A DNA stretch of 40,905 nucleotides from Paenibacillus barengoltzii NBRC 101215 (GTDB lineage: Bacteria > Bacillota > Bacilli > Paenibacillales > Paenibacillaceae): positions 1 through 40,905 of the forward strand of contig NZ_BILV01000057.1 in NCBI RefSeq assembly GCF_004000745.1, given 5' to 3'. Each line of letters starts with the position of its first letter. The stretch's first letter is position 1. The position numbers and the translations under genes are program-made. Below, one piece after another: positions 24,093-33,146 of this stretch. Below the pieces are notes generated by a model, which was not told where the DNA came from, searched no databases, and saw nothing but the letters and a program-made list of their open reading frames with translations.

Positions 24093-24990
24093 TGGATTCA
24101 CCTACCTCTTTAATAAAGATCTGATTCAGCGTAGGCTCCTTAATTTCAAAATGCTCTACTTCGCTGACCTCCATCGCTCTACGCAAAATCTCTTGTGCTG
24201 CCGATACCTGCGAGATCCGTACCAGATAGCCGCGTTCTTTCCGCTCCACCTTCTCCACGCCTGCGATCCGCTCGAGCCCTGTTACTTCTCCGGCTGTATG
24301 CAGGAGCACTTCTTCGCGAGGATAACGTTTTTTGATCTCTTGCAGATTGCCCTGCAGCACGGTATTTGAACGGTGCAAAATCGTGATGTTCCGGCACAGC
24401 TCCTCCACATGCTCCATCCGGTGAGTGGAGAACAGAATGCTGGTGCCTTGATCGCGCAGCTCCTTCACCGTCGCCTTCAGCAGCTCGACGTTAACCGGGT
24501 CCAAGCCGCTAAACGCTTCGTCCATAATAACAATTTTAGGTTTATGAACAACCGCGGCGATAAAGCCCATTTTTTGCTGATTGCCTTTGGACAGCTCCTC
24601 AATTTTCTTATCGTAGTATTCCGGCACTTCAAATCGCTCGAGCCAGTATTTCAGGCTCTTGTCAGCCTCTGCTGCAGACATGCCGCGCAAGCGGGCCAGG
24701 TAGATGATTTGGTCGCTGACCTTCACCTTTGGATACAACCCGCGTTCCTCCGGCAAATACCCCATTTGCGATTGCAGCTCCCGGCTGTAAGGCTTGCCGT
24801 TGTACAGAATTTGTCCGCCGTCCGGATAGATCAACCCCAGCACCATCCGCATCGTTGTCGTCTTCCCAGCACCGTTGGCGCCCAGCAAACCGTAAATCTC
24901 GCCTTCCTCTACCTGAAGCGAAATGTTGTTGACCGCCGTTTTCTCGCCAAACTGCTTCATGACATTGTCCAGTACCAATGGTTTCGCCAT
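24085..24990 (-). CDS. ABC transporter ATPase (YhaQ/YhcH/NatA-like)
   Basis: 301 residues. Walker A GANGAGKT, Q-loop MGYLPEERGLYPKVKV, signature LSKGNQQKMGFIAAV, Walker B KIVIMDEAFSGLDP, switch His in STHRMEHVEELC, and a C-terminal accessory domain (DUF4162-like, about 210-300). The signature LSKGNQQK is typical of YhaQ/YhcH-type exporters. The start has AAGGAGAGGG upstream, 38 bases after the preceding ATPase gene, so it belongs to the same operon; its end overlaps the permease start. Confidence 0.92.
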   Translation of the reverse strand: MAKPLVLDNVMKQFGEKTAVNNISLQVEEGEIYGLLGANGAGKTTTMRMVLGLIYPDGGQILYNGKPYSRELQSQMGYLPEERGLYPKVKVSDQIIYLARLRGMSAAEADKSLKYWLERFEVPEYYDKKIEELSKGNQQKMGFIAAVVHKPKIVIMDEAFSGLDPVNVELLKATVKELRDQGTSILFSTHRMEHVEELCRNITILHRSNTVLQGNLQEIKKRYPREEVLLHTAGEVTGLERIAGVEKVERKERGYLVRISQVSAAQEILRRAMEVSEVEHFEIKEPTLNQIFIKEVGESNE

Positions 24991-25028
24991 ATTCCCTCTC
25001 CTTCTTCGCTACAAAATAATTGATGCGA

Positions 25029-25961
25029 TTAAACCAATGTCGCCGTGGATGGGGTTACCAGCTTCGCCGGTGAATGCCCTTGAATCCACAACTGCAAAAT
25101 CTCATCTAACTCGAGGCTGCGGGTTTGCATCACCTGCAGGCCTTTGGCGGCTAGACTCTGCTGCAGTTCTCCTTCGTACTGCTCTTGAACGATCAGCTTC
25201 GTCACCTGCGGTCCATCTACGCGAAGAATCGTTCCCTCGGGCAGGTCGCCCGGCGAGCAATCGCTGCTGCGGATCCAAATCTCCTTCCAGCTGCTAAATA
25301 ACTGATCCTTCTCGGCCATTCCGAGTATCTTCCCCTGGTGAATCAAAGCAATGTAGTCAGCCAGCCGCTTCACTTCCTCCACGATATGGGTCGCGATCAA
25401 GATCGTCATGTCCTCGCCCTCCATAAAGTCCCGGAGCTCGTCGATCATGCCCTTCCATGCGAAGGGATCCAGCCCTGAGGAGGGCTCGTCGAGCAATAGT
25501 AGCTTCGGCCGGGCAGCCAACGCTGCCGCGATCTCGTATTTCCGCCGCTCCCCCTTGGACATCCGGTTTAACCGTTCATTTCTCGGGACGTCAAACCGGT
25601 TCATGAGATCCTCAAAGAGCTGCTGATCCCAAGTTGGATACCATTGTGATCGGAACTCCGCTGCGCGCTCGGCGGTCATATAATTTTCTTCCGGTTCGGG
25701 CGCTTCCGAGACATATCCGATTTGTTGGCGCAGCTCAAGGGGCAACTCACCGGAGCACGACTGGCCGAACCAACGAATTTCCCCCGCATCTGGCTGCAGC
25801 ATTTGCTGAATTAATTGCATCATCGTGCTTTTGCCAGAGCCGTTAGGCCCTACGAGAGCCACGATATACCCCTTCGGCACTTGCAAATGTAACGGCCCGA
25901 TCGTTTTACGGCGTCCCCGTTTCAGCGCTCCAATCAGCTCAATCGCCATCGGTTGTGTCAT
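25029..25961 (-). CDS. ABC transporter ATPase (YhcG/YtrB-like)
   Basis: 310 residues, ATPase of an exporter regulated by a GntR protein. Walker A GPNGSGKS, Q-loop IGYVSEAPEPEENY, signature MSKGERRKYEIAAAL, Walker B LLLLDEPSSGLDP, switch His in ATHIVEEVKRLAD. The C-terminal 90 residues after the nucleotide-binding domain are an extension found in YtrB/YhcG proteins. The ATG overlaps the GntR-gene stop by 4 bases. The probable membrane partner is the 240-residue permease at the head of the operon. Confidence 0.9.
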   Translation of the reverse strand: MTQPMAIELIGALKRGRRKTIGPLHLQVPKGYIVALVGPNGSGKSTMMQLIQQMLQPDAGEIRWFGQSCSGELPLELRQQIGYVSEAPEPEENYMTAERAAEFRSQWYPTWDQQLFEDLMNRFDVPRNERLNRMSKGERRKYEIAAALAARPKLLLLDEPSSGLDPFAWKGMIDELRDFMEGEDMTILIATHIVEEVKRLADYIALIHQGKILGMAEKDQLFSSWKEIWIRSSDCSPGDLPEGTILRVDGPQVTKLIVQEQYEGELQQSLAAKGLQVMQTRSLELDEILQLWIQGHSPAKLVTPSTATLV

Positions 25962-26374
25962 TCATCCGTCCCCTCCTTGTCTGGATTTGAGTTATATTTC
26001 TGTTGCATAACCTGCAAAAATAGCTGCTTCAACTCTTCCGCCCCGTATTGCATCGATTTTCCGGTATCTACCGCCTTCTCCAACGCTTCCTTCACTACAG
26101 CGGTGCGGTATTCATCCCGTTCGTCCGCGCCGACCTTGGCGACAAACGTTCCTGTTCCCTGCCGCGTCCGAAGCAGTCCCTCCGCCTCCAAATCTTGATA
26201 GACCCGGCGGACGGTAATGACGCTGCAGTTTAAGGCGCCGGCGAATTCCCGAATCGAAGGTAACAACGTACCTTCTGCGATTTGGCCGCTGACGATTAGG
26301 GAGCGAAGCTGCGACTCAATTTGATGATACAGCGGCGCTGCACTATTTTCGTTGATTTGAATGGGAATCCACAC
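25958..26374 (-). CDS. GntR-family repressor, YtrA/YhcF subfamily
   Basis: 138 residues: an N-terminal winged helix (PLYHQIESQLRSLIVSGQIAEGTLLPSIREFAGALNCSVITVRRVYQDLEAEGLLRTRQGTGTFVAKV) and only a short C-terminal helical dimerisation tail, the mark of the YtrA subfamily that controls ABC exporters. Such repressors often respond to cell-envelope antibiotics in Bacillus. GTG 26374 is preceded by GGAGGTGA. The likely binding site is the inverted repeat at 27212-27237. Confidence 0.92.
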   Translation of the reverse strand: MWIPIQINENSAAPLYHQIESQLRSLIVSGQIAEGTLLPSIREFAGALNCSVITVRRVYQDLEAEGLLRTRQGTGTFVAKVGADERDEYRTAVVKEALEKAVDTGKSMQYGAEELKQLFLQVMQQKYNSNPDKEGTDE

Positions 26375-26419
26375 CTTTCTTGCTCACCTCCGCCTTACTC
26401 CCGTATTTCTCTGCCATCC

Positions 26420-27142
26420 TTAAGTCAAATCCCGCTTCATTAGTCTTCGCCGCGTCAGCGATAACAGGTAAGTGAACCCGAGACCGCCGACAGCTATGGA
26501 GCACCACATCATTGGTGAGAGTATGGTGTAACGCCGGGAGTTTTCCAAGATGAACGCCAGCAGGTTGACGTCAAGCCAATTCATGACAAAAGCGGCTCCC
26601 GCCAGCAACAGCATGAGCAGGAATGTTAACCCTAAATATACTTTGCCGCTCATCAGAAGCTCGCAATAAATAAACAATCCGTTAATCAGTAAGCTGTATC
26701 CCGTCCAGGTGAAGCAAAACACAAGAAAGGCTCCAAAATCCCACACCATACTATCCATCAGATACGTGACCAGATAAAGGCCGCCGTAGAACAGAATCCC
26801 GTTGAGCAGCATCGCCGCTCCCAGTTGAATCAGCCTGCTTCTCAGCACCGTCTTCACCGAAATTGGCAACACGCGATAATATCTCAGCATTTGGGTATAC
26901 GAATTTTCCCGAATATAGTTAAATGACCGCCGAGTAAAAAAGAAACCTGTGAAAGGAACCATGATCAACATGAGGAAGTCGCTCATCGGATTCATCACGT
27001 ACTGGACATGCTCTTGTGTTCCAATAAAGATGCCGAGCATCAGCGCAATGTACAGCATAAAGATGACATTCCAAATGAGATACATCCGATCACTTTGCAA
27101 ATCTCTTCTGAAAATCACCCAAGCGCCTTTCCAACTATCCAT
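26420..27142 (-). CDS. membrane permease of the YhcE type
   Basis: 240-residue integral membrane protein with about six hydrophobic segments (20-40, 50-68, 105-130, 135-160, 165-190, 212-230). First gene of the operon permease, GntR, ATPase, ATPase, permease; this order is that of B. subtilis yhcE-F-G-H-I, so it is the counterpart of YhcE. It likely pairs with the following ATPase. ATG 27142 has GAGGT 9 bases upstream. Confidence 0.8.
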   Translation of the reverse strand: MDSWKGAWVIFRRDLQSDRMYLIWNVIFMLYIALMLGIFIGTQEHVQYVMNPMSDFLMLIMVPFTGFFFTRRSFNYIRENSYTQMLRYYRVLPISVKTVLRSRLIQLGAAMLLNGILFYGGLYLVTYLMDSMVWDFGAFLVFCFTWTGYSLLINGLFIYCELLMSGKVYLGLTFLLMLLLAGAAFVMNWLDVNLLAFILENSRRYTILSPMMWCSIAVGGLGFTYLLSLTRRRLMKRDLT

Positions 27143-27211
27143 CGTTCATCAACCTCTTTCATTCCCATCTTCATCCTTCGATCATCGACAGGATATGATG
27201 GCCACTGTGCT

Positions 27212-27237
27212 TACTGTTTATATCTTTATACACAGTA
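27212..27237. promoter_or_regulatory. probable GntR (YtrA-type) operator
   Basis: Inverted repeat TACTGT-N14-ACAGTA overlapping the -10 box and start of the operon promoter. The position fits autorepression by the operon's GntR protein. Confidence 0.5.
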
Positions 27238-27262
27238 TAATCTGTGCTTATTTCGATGTCAA
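27234..27262 (-). promoter_or_regulatory. sigma-A promoter of the ABC/GntR operon
   Basis: -35 TTGACA (27257-27262), 17-bp spacer, -10 TATACT (27234-27239) on the minus strand, about 90 bases before the first gene. Confidence 0.82.
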
Positions 27263-27278
27263 TGCTTCTTTCATCCAC

Positions 27279-27322
27279 AAAAAAAAGCCAACAGCGCGAT
27301 TCTTTACGAATCGGCCATTGGC
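27279..27322 (-). terminator. terminator of the cta/DUF420 operon
   Basis: Two-part stem GCCAA/TTGGC and CGATTC/GAATCG with eight T residues on the minus strand, ending 30 bases past the DUF420 stop. Confidence 0.85.
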
Positions 27323-27352
27323 CGTAGATAGATCCAGTATACTTACGATGAT

Positions 27353-27817
27353 TTACATACCCAAAATAACTTCCCATACCGGCTTCGTATGGCCGCCTGG
27401 ATACAGCAAATACAGCAGCACATAAACGACAACCCCCGTAATCGCCGTGCAAAACCAGATGACCGAGGTGACCCGTCCCCACTTGCGGTGTTTGGCGTAC
27501 TTCTCCTTAAAGCCAAGCACCAATGTGGTGATGCCAAATACGGCTGCAACGGTCGCTAGAACGATATGGAAGGTGAGGAACGTCTGATAATAGCCTTTGA
27601 GGCTATCCGGTCCGCCCCACGACGTATTGCCGATAAATACAGTTCGCGACATATAGATCAGGAAGAACAGAAGCGCAGCCACAGCCGCCGCAATCATCGT
27701 CTTCTTGTGAGCTTCCCGTTTCCCTTTAATGATAAGCCCCCACCCGATCGCTACCAGCACGGCACTAATGACGATAAATGATGTGCTAAGCGTCGGAAAT
27801 AACGTGAACAGATCCAA
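27353..27817 (-). CDS. DUF420 membrane protein (YozB-like)
   Basis: 154-residue membrane protein with four hydrophobic segments (about 9-25, 38-55, 75-95, 115-140) and conserved His residues near membrane edges (HKK, FHIVLA, HRKWG). DUF420 proteins are common directly after cta oxidase genes and are thought to aid oxidase assembly; their role is not settled. The start is TTG 27817 (MDLFTLFPTLS) with AGGGGG 7 bases upstream; the frame is open to 27856 without a site. Last gene of the oxidase cluster. Confidence 0.85.
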   Translation of the reverse strand: MDLFTLFPTLSTSFIVISAVLVAIGWGLIIKGKREAHKKTMIAAAVAALLFFLIYMSRTVFIGNTSWGGPDSLKGYYQTFLTFHIVLATVAAVFGITTLVLGFKEKYAKHRKWGRVTSVIWFCTAITGVVVYVLLYLLYPGGHTKPVWEVILGM

Positions 27818-27891
27818 TTTGCATCCCCCTAAACGTTTTGTGAGATAGCCTTCCAACCCAAGATCGCCGGCCGGCCTCCCATCCCGTTGAC

Positions 27892-28839
27892 TTAAGATCC
27901 GGTCTGAGGCGGAGGTGGATTCAGCGTAGAGTTAGACAAAGCAGCCCCTTCCGCTTCTTCCTGGTCATTCTCGCGGTTTTCCTGCTTGTACCAATGATAA
28001 AACACGTACGCCAGCATCGACGCAAAGATGAATTCCTGAATGAACTTCATCAGGATTCCACCAACCTGCTGATCGATGTTCGGCTGCAAGTAGCCAAAAA
28101 ATTGCGGTCCGCCGAACTGACGAAGCAGCTGCGCCGGGTCTCCAGTCACGCAATACCCCATCGCCCGCGCCCAGACAGCCGGATCGCTGTAAGTCGCGTA
28201 CAGCGGCTCGTCCGCAAAAATAATTAAGCCGCAGGCTGGTGTGAGCAGCACCATGTTAAGGAAGATAAAGCCCATTTTCTTCAGGCCCTGAACTCCTGCC
28301 CGCTCAGGCAACGGATTGACCAGCGTCCACCACATGAGAACTGCGGCGATAAACAAAATGACATAGTACACTCGATGCACGCCAAAATGAAGCATCACAT
28401 AGTCATGCACGACCGGCAGATGATAAAACGAAAACAACCCGTTAAACACGACAGCTGCCACCACCGGGCGAGCCAAAAACTTCAATACTCTGAGCGGGCT
28501 TGAAGCCAGAAACGCTGTCACACGGCGCCAAACCCAAGGGGGCAGCCCCAGCATTAACAGCGGCGGCGCCAACAGATAGGACATCGCCATGCTGAGCATA
28601 TGGAAGCTGAACATCATATGGCCGAGCAGTTCCACCGGACCGCCTTGTGCTAGATAAAGCAACAGCATCCCGGTGACAAACAACACTTTCCGTCCCACGG
28701 GAACGTGGACATCACCTTCAGCCCATTTCTCAGCGCCCGGCCCAATCAACACAAAATATCCGGCTGTCACCAGCAGCATGAAAGCCAAGAAAACCGGACT
28801 CCAGACCGCTGTGAAATTAAAATATTCTAACCCCAGCAC
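27892..28839 (-). CDS. ctaG: cytochrome c oxidase assembly factor CtaG
   Basis: Integral membrane copper-delivery/assembly factor for the caa3 oxidase (about 315 residues, seven helices). Typical stretches are GGPVELLGHMMFSFHMLSMAMSYLLAPPLLMLGLP, FSFYHLPVVHDYVMLH and HRVYYVILFIAAVLMWWTLVNPLPE, with the His and Met clusters of caa3_CtaG. The C-terminal tail is acidic and Pro-rich. The start is GTG 28839 with AAGGAGG 7 bases upstream; the frame is open to 28926 but lacks a site. Follows ctaF as in Bacillus. Confidence 0.9.
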   Translation of the reverse strand: MLGLEYFNFTAVWSPVFLAFMLLVTAGYFVLIGPGAEKWAEGDVHVPVGRKVLFVTGMLLLYLAQGGPVELLGHMMFSFHMLSMAMSYLLAPPLLMLGLPPWVWRRVTAFLASSPLRVLKFLARPVVAAVVFNGLFSFYHLPVVHDYVMLHFGVHRVYYVILFIAAVLMWWTLVNPLPERAGVQGLKKMGFIFLNMVLLTPACGLIIFADEPLYATYSDPAVWARAMGYCVTGDPAQLLRQFGGPQFFGYLQPNIDQQVGGILMKFIQEFIFASMLAYVFYHWYKQENRENDQEEAEGAALSNSTLNPPPPQTGS

Positions 28840-28902
28840 GGCAAACCCTCCTTCCGCAGCGCGCTTAGTTCTGTCCAAATTGTGAACAAGGGGGTAAATA
28901 CG

Positions 28903-28947
28903 ACAAAAACGGTGACAGCATCCCAAGCGGGAAGGTACCGTTTTTGT
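28903..28947 (-). terminator. hairpin between ctaF and ctaG
   Basis: Perfect 11-bp stem ACAAAAACGGT/ACCGTTTTTGT with an inner TCCC/GGGA hairpin. The T run is inside the stem, so it could terminate or stabilise message ends; it would lower ctaG expression relative to ctaCDEF. Confidence 0.45.
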
Positions 28948-28981
28948 GCTATACCTATCTTAACTATGCAGTTGAACCCGC

Positions 28982-29017
28982 AAAAGAGGGGGCCCGCCAT
29001 CTGGCGAGAGCCTCCTC
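28982..29017 (-). terminator. possible partial terminator after ctaF
   Basis: Stem GAGGAGGC/GCCCCCTC (one mismatch) with an inner CGCCA/TGGCG hairpin and TTTT on the minus strand, 9 bases after the ctaF stop. Confidence 0.6.
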
Positions 29018-29025
29018 TTCTTCTC

Positions 29026-29346
29026 TTACCACCACATCCAATATAAAGCGGCAATAATCGCGGTAAATGCAACGAAAAATCCACCAGCCATGAAGATGAT
29101 CGGGATCAAATGGCCCTTATCCTTCATGTGCATCCAGTAACCTAATTGAACCAGCACCTGCAGTACCGCCATCAACAGCAACAAAATGACGGTGAACGCG
29201 GTATTCACTCCGCCGGCTGCAACCGCTGCAAAAGCGATCAAGGTCAGAACGATGGAGAAAATAAACGCGACAATGTGTTTCTCCGGACCTTCATGCCGCT
29301 GACGGTGCTTTACCGTCGGTGAACCGTTTGATTCCTGATTGACCAT
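29026..29346 (-). CDS. ctaF: cytochrome c oxidase subunit IV (CtaF)
   Basis: Small subunit (106 residues, three helices) of the caa3 oxidase: IVAFIFSIVLTLIAFAAVAAG, FTVILLLLMAVLQVLVQLGYWMHMKD and IFMAGGFFVAFTAIIAALYWMWW. The QLGYWMHMKDKGH turn is characteristic. Starts 3 bases after the ctaE stop. Confidence 0.93.
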   Translation of the reverse strand: MVNQESNGSPTVKHRQRHEGPEKHIVAFIFSIVLTLIAFAAVAAGGVNTAFTVILLLLMAVLQVLVQLGYWMHMKDKGHLIPIIFMAGGFFVAFTAIIAALYWMWW

Positions 29347-29349
29347 CCG

Positions 29350-29976
29350 TTAGACCACCTTTCCGAGCAGGTAGACAACCGTGAAAATGAACACCCAGAC
29401 AACGTCGATGAAGTGCCAGTAAATAGCCGACACGTAAATCTTCGGTGCCGTGACGACGGTCAGACCTTTTTTGAAGAGTTGCCCAATGAGCAAGGAAATC
29501 CACAAAATCCCGAACAACACGTGCGCGCCGTGGAAGCCTACCAGCGTATAGAACGCCGAACTGAACGCACTTGTGGTCATGCCGTAGTCTTCATGCAGGA
29601 CATACTCAGCAAATTCATAAATCTCCAGCACAAGGAAGGCCAGGCCAAGCAGAACAGTTACAGCCAGCCAGCCTGCCAGCTTCCCTTTGTCTCCGCGGTG
29701 CATCGCTTGAATGGCGAACACACTCGTCAAACTGCTGACCAAGAGGATAAAGGTTGCAGCGGCCGTCATCCCCAAATTAAACAGCTCACTAGCGGACGGG
29801 CCATCGGCGATTTGATTCCGCAAGGTAAGGAAGGTTGCAAACAAGGTACCAAACAGGACGGCCTCGCCCCCAAGGAATAACCAGAAGCCCAAAATTTTAT
29901 TACGGCCTTCCAGCGTTGCCTTCTCTGGTTCGTGCGGCAGCGTACCTGCTACATGCGATGTGTTTGGTGCACTCAT
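29350..29976 (-). CDS. ctaE: cytochrome c oxidase subunit III (CtaE)
   Basis: 208-residue, five-helix subunit III. Recognised by NKILGFWLFLGGEAVLFGTLFATFLTLRNQ, FHGAHVLFGILWISLLIGQL and IYWHFIDVVWVFIFTVVYLLGK. ATG overlaps the ctaD stop by 4 bases. Confidence 0.96.
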   Translation of the reverse strand: MSAPNTSHVAGTLPHEPEKATLEGRNKILGFWLFLGGEAVLFGTLFATFLTLRNQIADGPSASELFNLGMTAAATFILLVSSLTSVFAIQAMHRGDKGKLAGWLAVTVLLGLAFLVLEIYEFAEYVLHEDYGMTTSAFSSAFYTLVGFHGAHVLFGILWISLLIGQLFKKGLTVVTAPKIYVSAIYWHFIDVVWVFIFTVVYLLGKVV

Positions 29977-31862
29977 GCTTTGACCTCCTTCCCATTCAGT
30001 TCATCCGGTTCGATGTGCCAGCCGTGATCGTCAAACAAGGAACGGAGCAGCATCGACAAGAACGTAATCGCTAAGCCGAGGCCAACTACGATGTAATTGT
30101 TGAACAGGAAGTTCATCGCACCGTTACCAAAATCATCGTTCGCGAACATAAAGCCCAGACCAGCAATAAACAAACCTACCGACATTATAAATGGAAGAAT
30201 CGTCGGCGAAGGCATATGAATCGGACCAACCGGCTCCGCCGGCGTCATTTCTTTGTTGCCAGCCATCTTCTCTTTCCAGAAAGCATCAATCCCGCGAACC
30301 AGCGGAATTTGCTTGAAGTTGTATTCCTCTGGCGGAGAAGCAATCGACCATTCCAGCGTACGTCCATCTTCCCAGACATCACCCGGAACGCCCTTCGGTT
30401 GTCTTGCCGTAATTGCAATATTCACCAGGAACAAGATCACCCCAACGCCCATCAAGAAGGCACCGATCGTACTGATCAAGTTCAACAGGTCAAAGCCTTG
30501 GTTCGGCAAATACGTAAAGACGCGGCGTTGCATCCCTAGCAAGCCAAGGAAATGCTGTACGAAGAACGTCATATGGAAGCCGATAATAAACGTCCAGAAC
30601 TCCCATTTGCCAAGCTTCTCATTCAAGACGCGGCCAAACATCTTCGGCCACCAGTAATGTAGTCCGGCGAACAAGCCCAGAACCAGACCACCTACGATAA
30701 CGTAGTGGAAGTGCGCTACGACGAAGTAAGTATCATGGTATTGATAGTCTGCTGGCGCCGAAGCCAGCATTACCCCGGTAACCCCACCCATAACGAACGT
30801 TGGGATAAAACCGGAAGCGAACAGGTTGGCCGTCGTAAAGCGGATTTGGCCGCCCCACATCGTAAACAACCAGTTGAAGATTTTGATCCCCGTCGGAACG
30901 GCGATCAGCATCGTAGCGATGGAGAACAGCGCATTGGCCACCGGCCCCATCCCTGTCGTAAACATATGGTGCGCCCAAACCATGAAGCCCAGGAAGGCGA
31001 TCAGGATCGTAGCGAACACCATCGAGCTATAACCAAACAACCGCTTACGCGAGAACGTACTTACAACTTCGGAGATGACCCCAAACGCTGGCAAGATCAA
31101 AATGTAAACTTCAGGGTGTCCGAAAATCCAGAAAATATGTTGCCACAATACCGGGTTGCCGCCGCTTTCTACATTAAAGAAGTTTGCGCCGAGAATCCGG
31201 TCAAACGTCAACAGAACGAGACCTACCGTGATCGCCGGGAAAGCGAACAAGATCATCGCAGACGTTACAAATGTGGTCCAAGTAAACATCGGCATCCGCA
31301 TAAAGGACATCCCCGGCGCACGCATCGTAATGATCGTCGCTAGGAAGTTAATACCGCCGATCAGCGTCCCCAGACCAGCGATCTGCAAGCCGATCGTGTA
31401 GAAGTCAACCCCGTGTGTCAAGCTGTACGTCGTACTCGACAACGGCGTATACGAGGTCCAGCCTGCATCCGGTGCACCGCCCATTAACCAGCTCAGGTTC
31501 AGCAGCAGTCCACCAAACAGGAATGTCCAAAATCCGAGAGCGTTCAAGAAAGGGAACGCGACGTCCCGAGCCCCGATTTGCAGCGGGATAACCGCGTTCA
31601 TCAGGGCGAAGATTACCGGCATAACGCCAAGGAAAATCATCGTTGTGCCGTGCATCGTAATCAATTCGTTAAATTGCTGTGCCGATACAAAATCATTCAT
31701 CGGTTTTGCCAGCTGCACGCGGATCAGCAATGCTTCGATGCCGCCGATCCCAAAGAACAAACCGCCCGCCACTAAATACAAAATGGCGATTTTCTTGTGA
31801 TCGACCGTCGTCAACCAGTCCATTAACCCCTTGTGCCGCTTGACAGTGTGAGCATGAGCCAA
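29973..31862 (-). CDS. ctaD: cytochrome c oxidase subunit I (CtaD)
   Basis: Catalytic subunit with haem a and the haem a3-CuB centre where oxygen is reduced and protons pumped (629 residues, fourteen predicted helices as in Bacillus caa3). Visible landmarks: low-spin haem ligand region ITMHGTTMIFLGVMP, CuB loop FWIFGHPEVYILILPAFG, WAHHMFTTGM, and YFVVAHFHYVIVGG. The start is TTG 31862 with AGGGGG 8 bases upstream. It lies 59 bases after ctaC and overlaps ctaE. Confidence 0.97.
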   Translation of the reverse strand: MAHAHTVKRHKGLMDWLTTVDHKKIAILYLVAGGLFFGIGGIEALLIRVQLAKPMNDFVSAQQFNELITMHGTTMIFLGVMPVIFALMNAVIPLQIGARDVAFPFLNALGFWTFLFGGLLLNLSWLMGGAPDAGWTSYTPLSSTTYSLTHGVDFYTIGLQIAGLGTLIGGINFLATIITMRAPGMSFMRMPMFTWTTFVTSAMILFAFPAITVGLVLLTFDRILGANFFNVESGGNPVLWQHIFWIFGHPEVYILILPAFGVISEVVSTFSRKRLFGYSSMVFATILIAFLGFMVWAHHMFTTGMGPVANALFSIATMLIAVPTGIKIFNWLFTMWGGQIRFTTANLFASGFIPTFVMGGVTGVMLASAPADYQYHDTYFVVAHFHYVIVGGLVLGLFAGLHYWWPKMFGRVLNEKLGKWEFWTFIIGFHMTFFVQHFLGLLGMQRRVFTYLPNQGFDLLNLISTIGAFLMGVGVILFLVNIAITARQPKGVPGDVWEDGRTLEWSIASPPEEYNFKQIPLVRGIDAFWKEKMAGNKEMTPAEPVGPIHMPSPTILPFIMSVGLFIAGLGFMFANDDFGNGAMNFLFNNYIVVGLGLAITFLSMLLRSLFDDHGWHIEPDELNGKEVKA

Positions 31863-31921
31863 GGTTTGTACCCCCTCTATTAATTCCTATCCATCTATGC
31901 CGTCCATAGAGGCACGCAAGA

Positions 31922-32980
31922 TTAATAAGATAATTTGCTGTTAGCCAAGTAGTCGGCGATGGCTTCGATTTCAGCATCCGTTAATCCGAGATCTTCCTTC
32001 GGATTTGGCATTTTGTTACCCGGTTTTACCTTTTGCGGATCCGTCAGCCATTCCACCAAATTATCCTTAACCGGTTTGCCGTCGATCGGTTTGCCGGACG
32101 CTTCTGCATTATGTAAAATGCTCGCAACCGTCTCTCTGCTGCCGATCCCCGTCAAGTTCGGTCCCAGTGGCCCGCCTTGATCACCGATCGCGTGGCAGCT
32201 CAAGCATTGCGTCTTAAATACTTCCGCAACGGCTGGATCCTGAATTGTTTGTACCGGCGCCTTCATCGCTTCAACCCAACGGTCAAACGACTCTGGGCTA
32301 ACCGCCTTGACTTTAAACTCCATGAAAGCATGGGATTTCCCGCACAGCTCGGCGCACTTCCCGAGGTAAACCCCTTCGTTCGTGGCTTCTAACCAAGCTT
32401 TGTTAATCGTTCCGTCCGTATTCGTATCCGTTTTGCCGCCGAGTGAAGGCACCCAGAAGGAGTGCAGCACATCAGCAGTCTTCAACTCAAGCGCAATCTT
32501 CTTGCCCGTAGGGATAATCATATCCTGGGCAGTCGTAATGCCGTAATCCGGATAGGTGAACTCCCACCAGAACAAATGCGAAGTGACTTTAACCTTCACC
32601 GCATTGGCATCCTTCGAATAATCTTCGCCAAAGGCAAAAACTTTCTGCACCGTTGCAACCGCCAGAATCAGAACCAGAACCAACGGAATGGCAGTCCAGA
32701 TGATCTCCAGCTTATGGTTGCCTTCAACTTGCTTGGGAATGTCGTTTTGCCCCGGTTTACGGCGATACTTGATCCACACGTAAGCCGCGATCCCGAATAC
32801 GATCAGCATGACTACAATCATGATCGTAATCGACAGTTTAATTAATCCGAGCTGCCCTTCAGCTACTGGACCCTGTGGTCTGAGCACGGACAGGTCTTCA
32901 CGGCCGCATGCGGACAAGAGCAACGCTAGCATGGCAAACAAAGGTACTAGCCGCTTAACAGCCTTCCAAGGTTTCATCAT
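31922..32980 (-). CDS. ctaC: cytochrome c oxidase subunit II with fused cytochrome c (CtaC)
   Basis: 352 residues. Lipoprotein signal peptide (LLLSAC), two membrane helices (about 45-70 and 92-115), a CuA domain with CAELCGKSHAFM (Cys209, Cys213, His217) and a C-terminal cytochrome c domain with haem-binding CLSCH (259-263) and a later Met in NKMPNP. The fused cytochrome marks it as caa3-type. First gene of the cta operon, driven by the promoter at 33105-33133. ctaA and ctaB (haem a synthesis) are not in the window. Confidence 0.97.
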   Translation of the reverse strand: MMKPWKAVKRLVPLFAMLALLLSACGREDLSVLRPQGPVAEGQLGLIKLSITIMIVVMLIVFGIAAYVWIKYRRKPGQNDIPKQVEGNHKLEIIWTAIPLVLVLILAVATVQKVFAFGEDYSKDANAVKVKVTSHLFWWEFTYPDYGITTAQDMIIPTGKKIALELKTADVLHSFWVPSLGGKTDTNTDGTINKAWLEATNEGVYLGKCAELCGKSHAFMEFKVKAVSPESFDRWVEAMKAPVQTIQDPAVAEVFKTQCLSCHAIGDQGGPLGPNLTGIGSRETVASILHNAEASGKPIDGKPVKDNLVEWLTDPQKVKPGNKMPNPKEDLGLTDAEIEAIADYLANSKLSY

Positions 32981-33104
32981 TGATCTACCCCACTTCTTAC
33001 GTTTTCTTCCGCAGCATCACAGAGATTTCCAGCCTGCGCAGCTCAAAAATCTACCTGTCTATCACGGAAACTACATTCCTGTCAATTACAACAATCACCT
33101 ATTA

Positions 33105-33133
33105 AATATATGATTGAACCCCTCGTTTGTCAA
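33105..33133 (-). promoter_or_regulatory. sigma-A promoter of the cta operon
   Basis: -35 TTGACA (33128-33133), 17-bp spacer, -10 TATATT (33105-33110) on the minus strand, about 125 bases before ctaC. Confidence 0.85.
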
Positions 33134-33146
33134 TGATTCAGGGGCA

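Noticed and set aside
30705..31343. 212-residue plus-strand frame within ctaD
   Set aside because: Shadow of the strongly conserved ctaD gene; no start site and Arg/His-rich nonsense composition.
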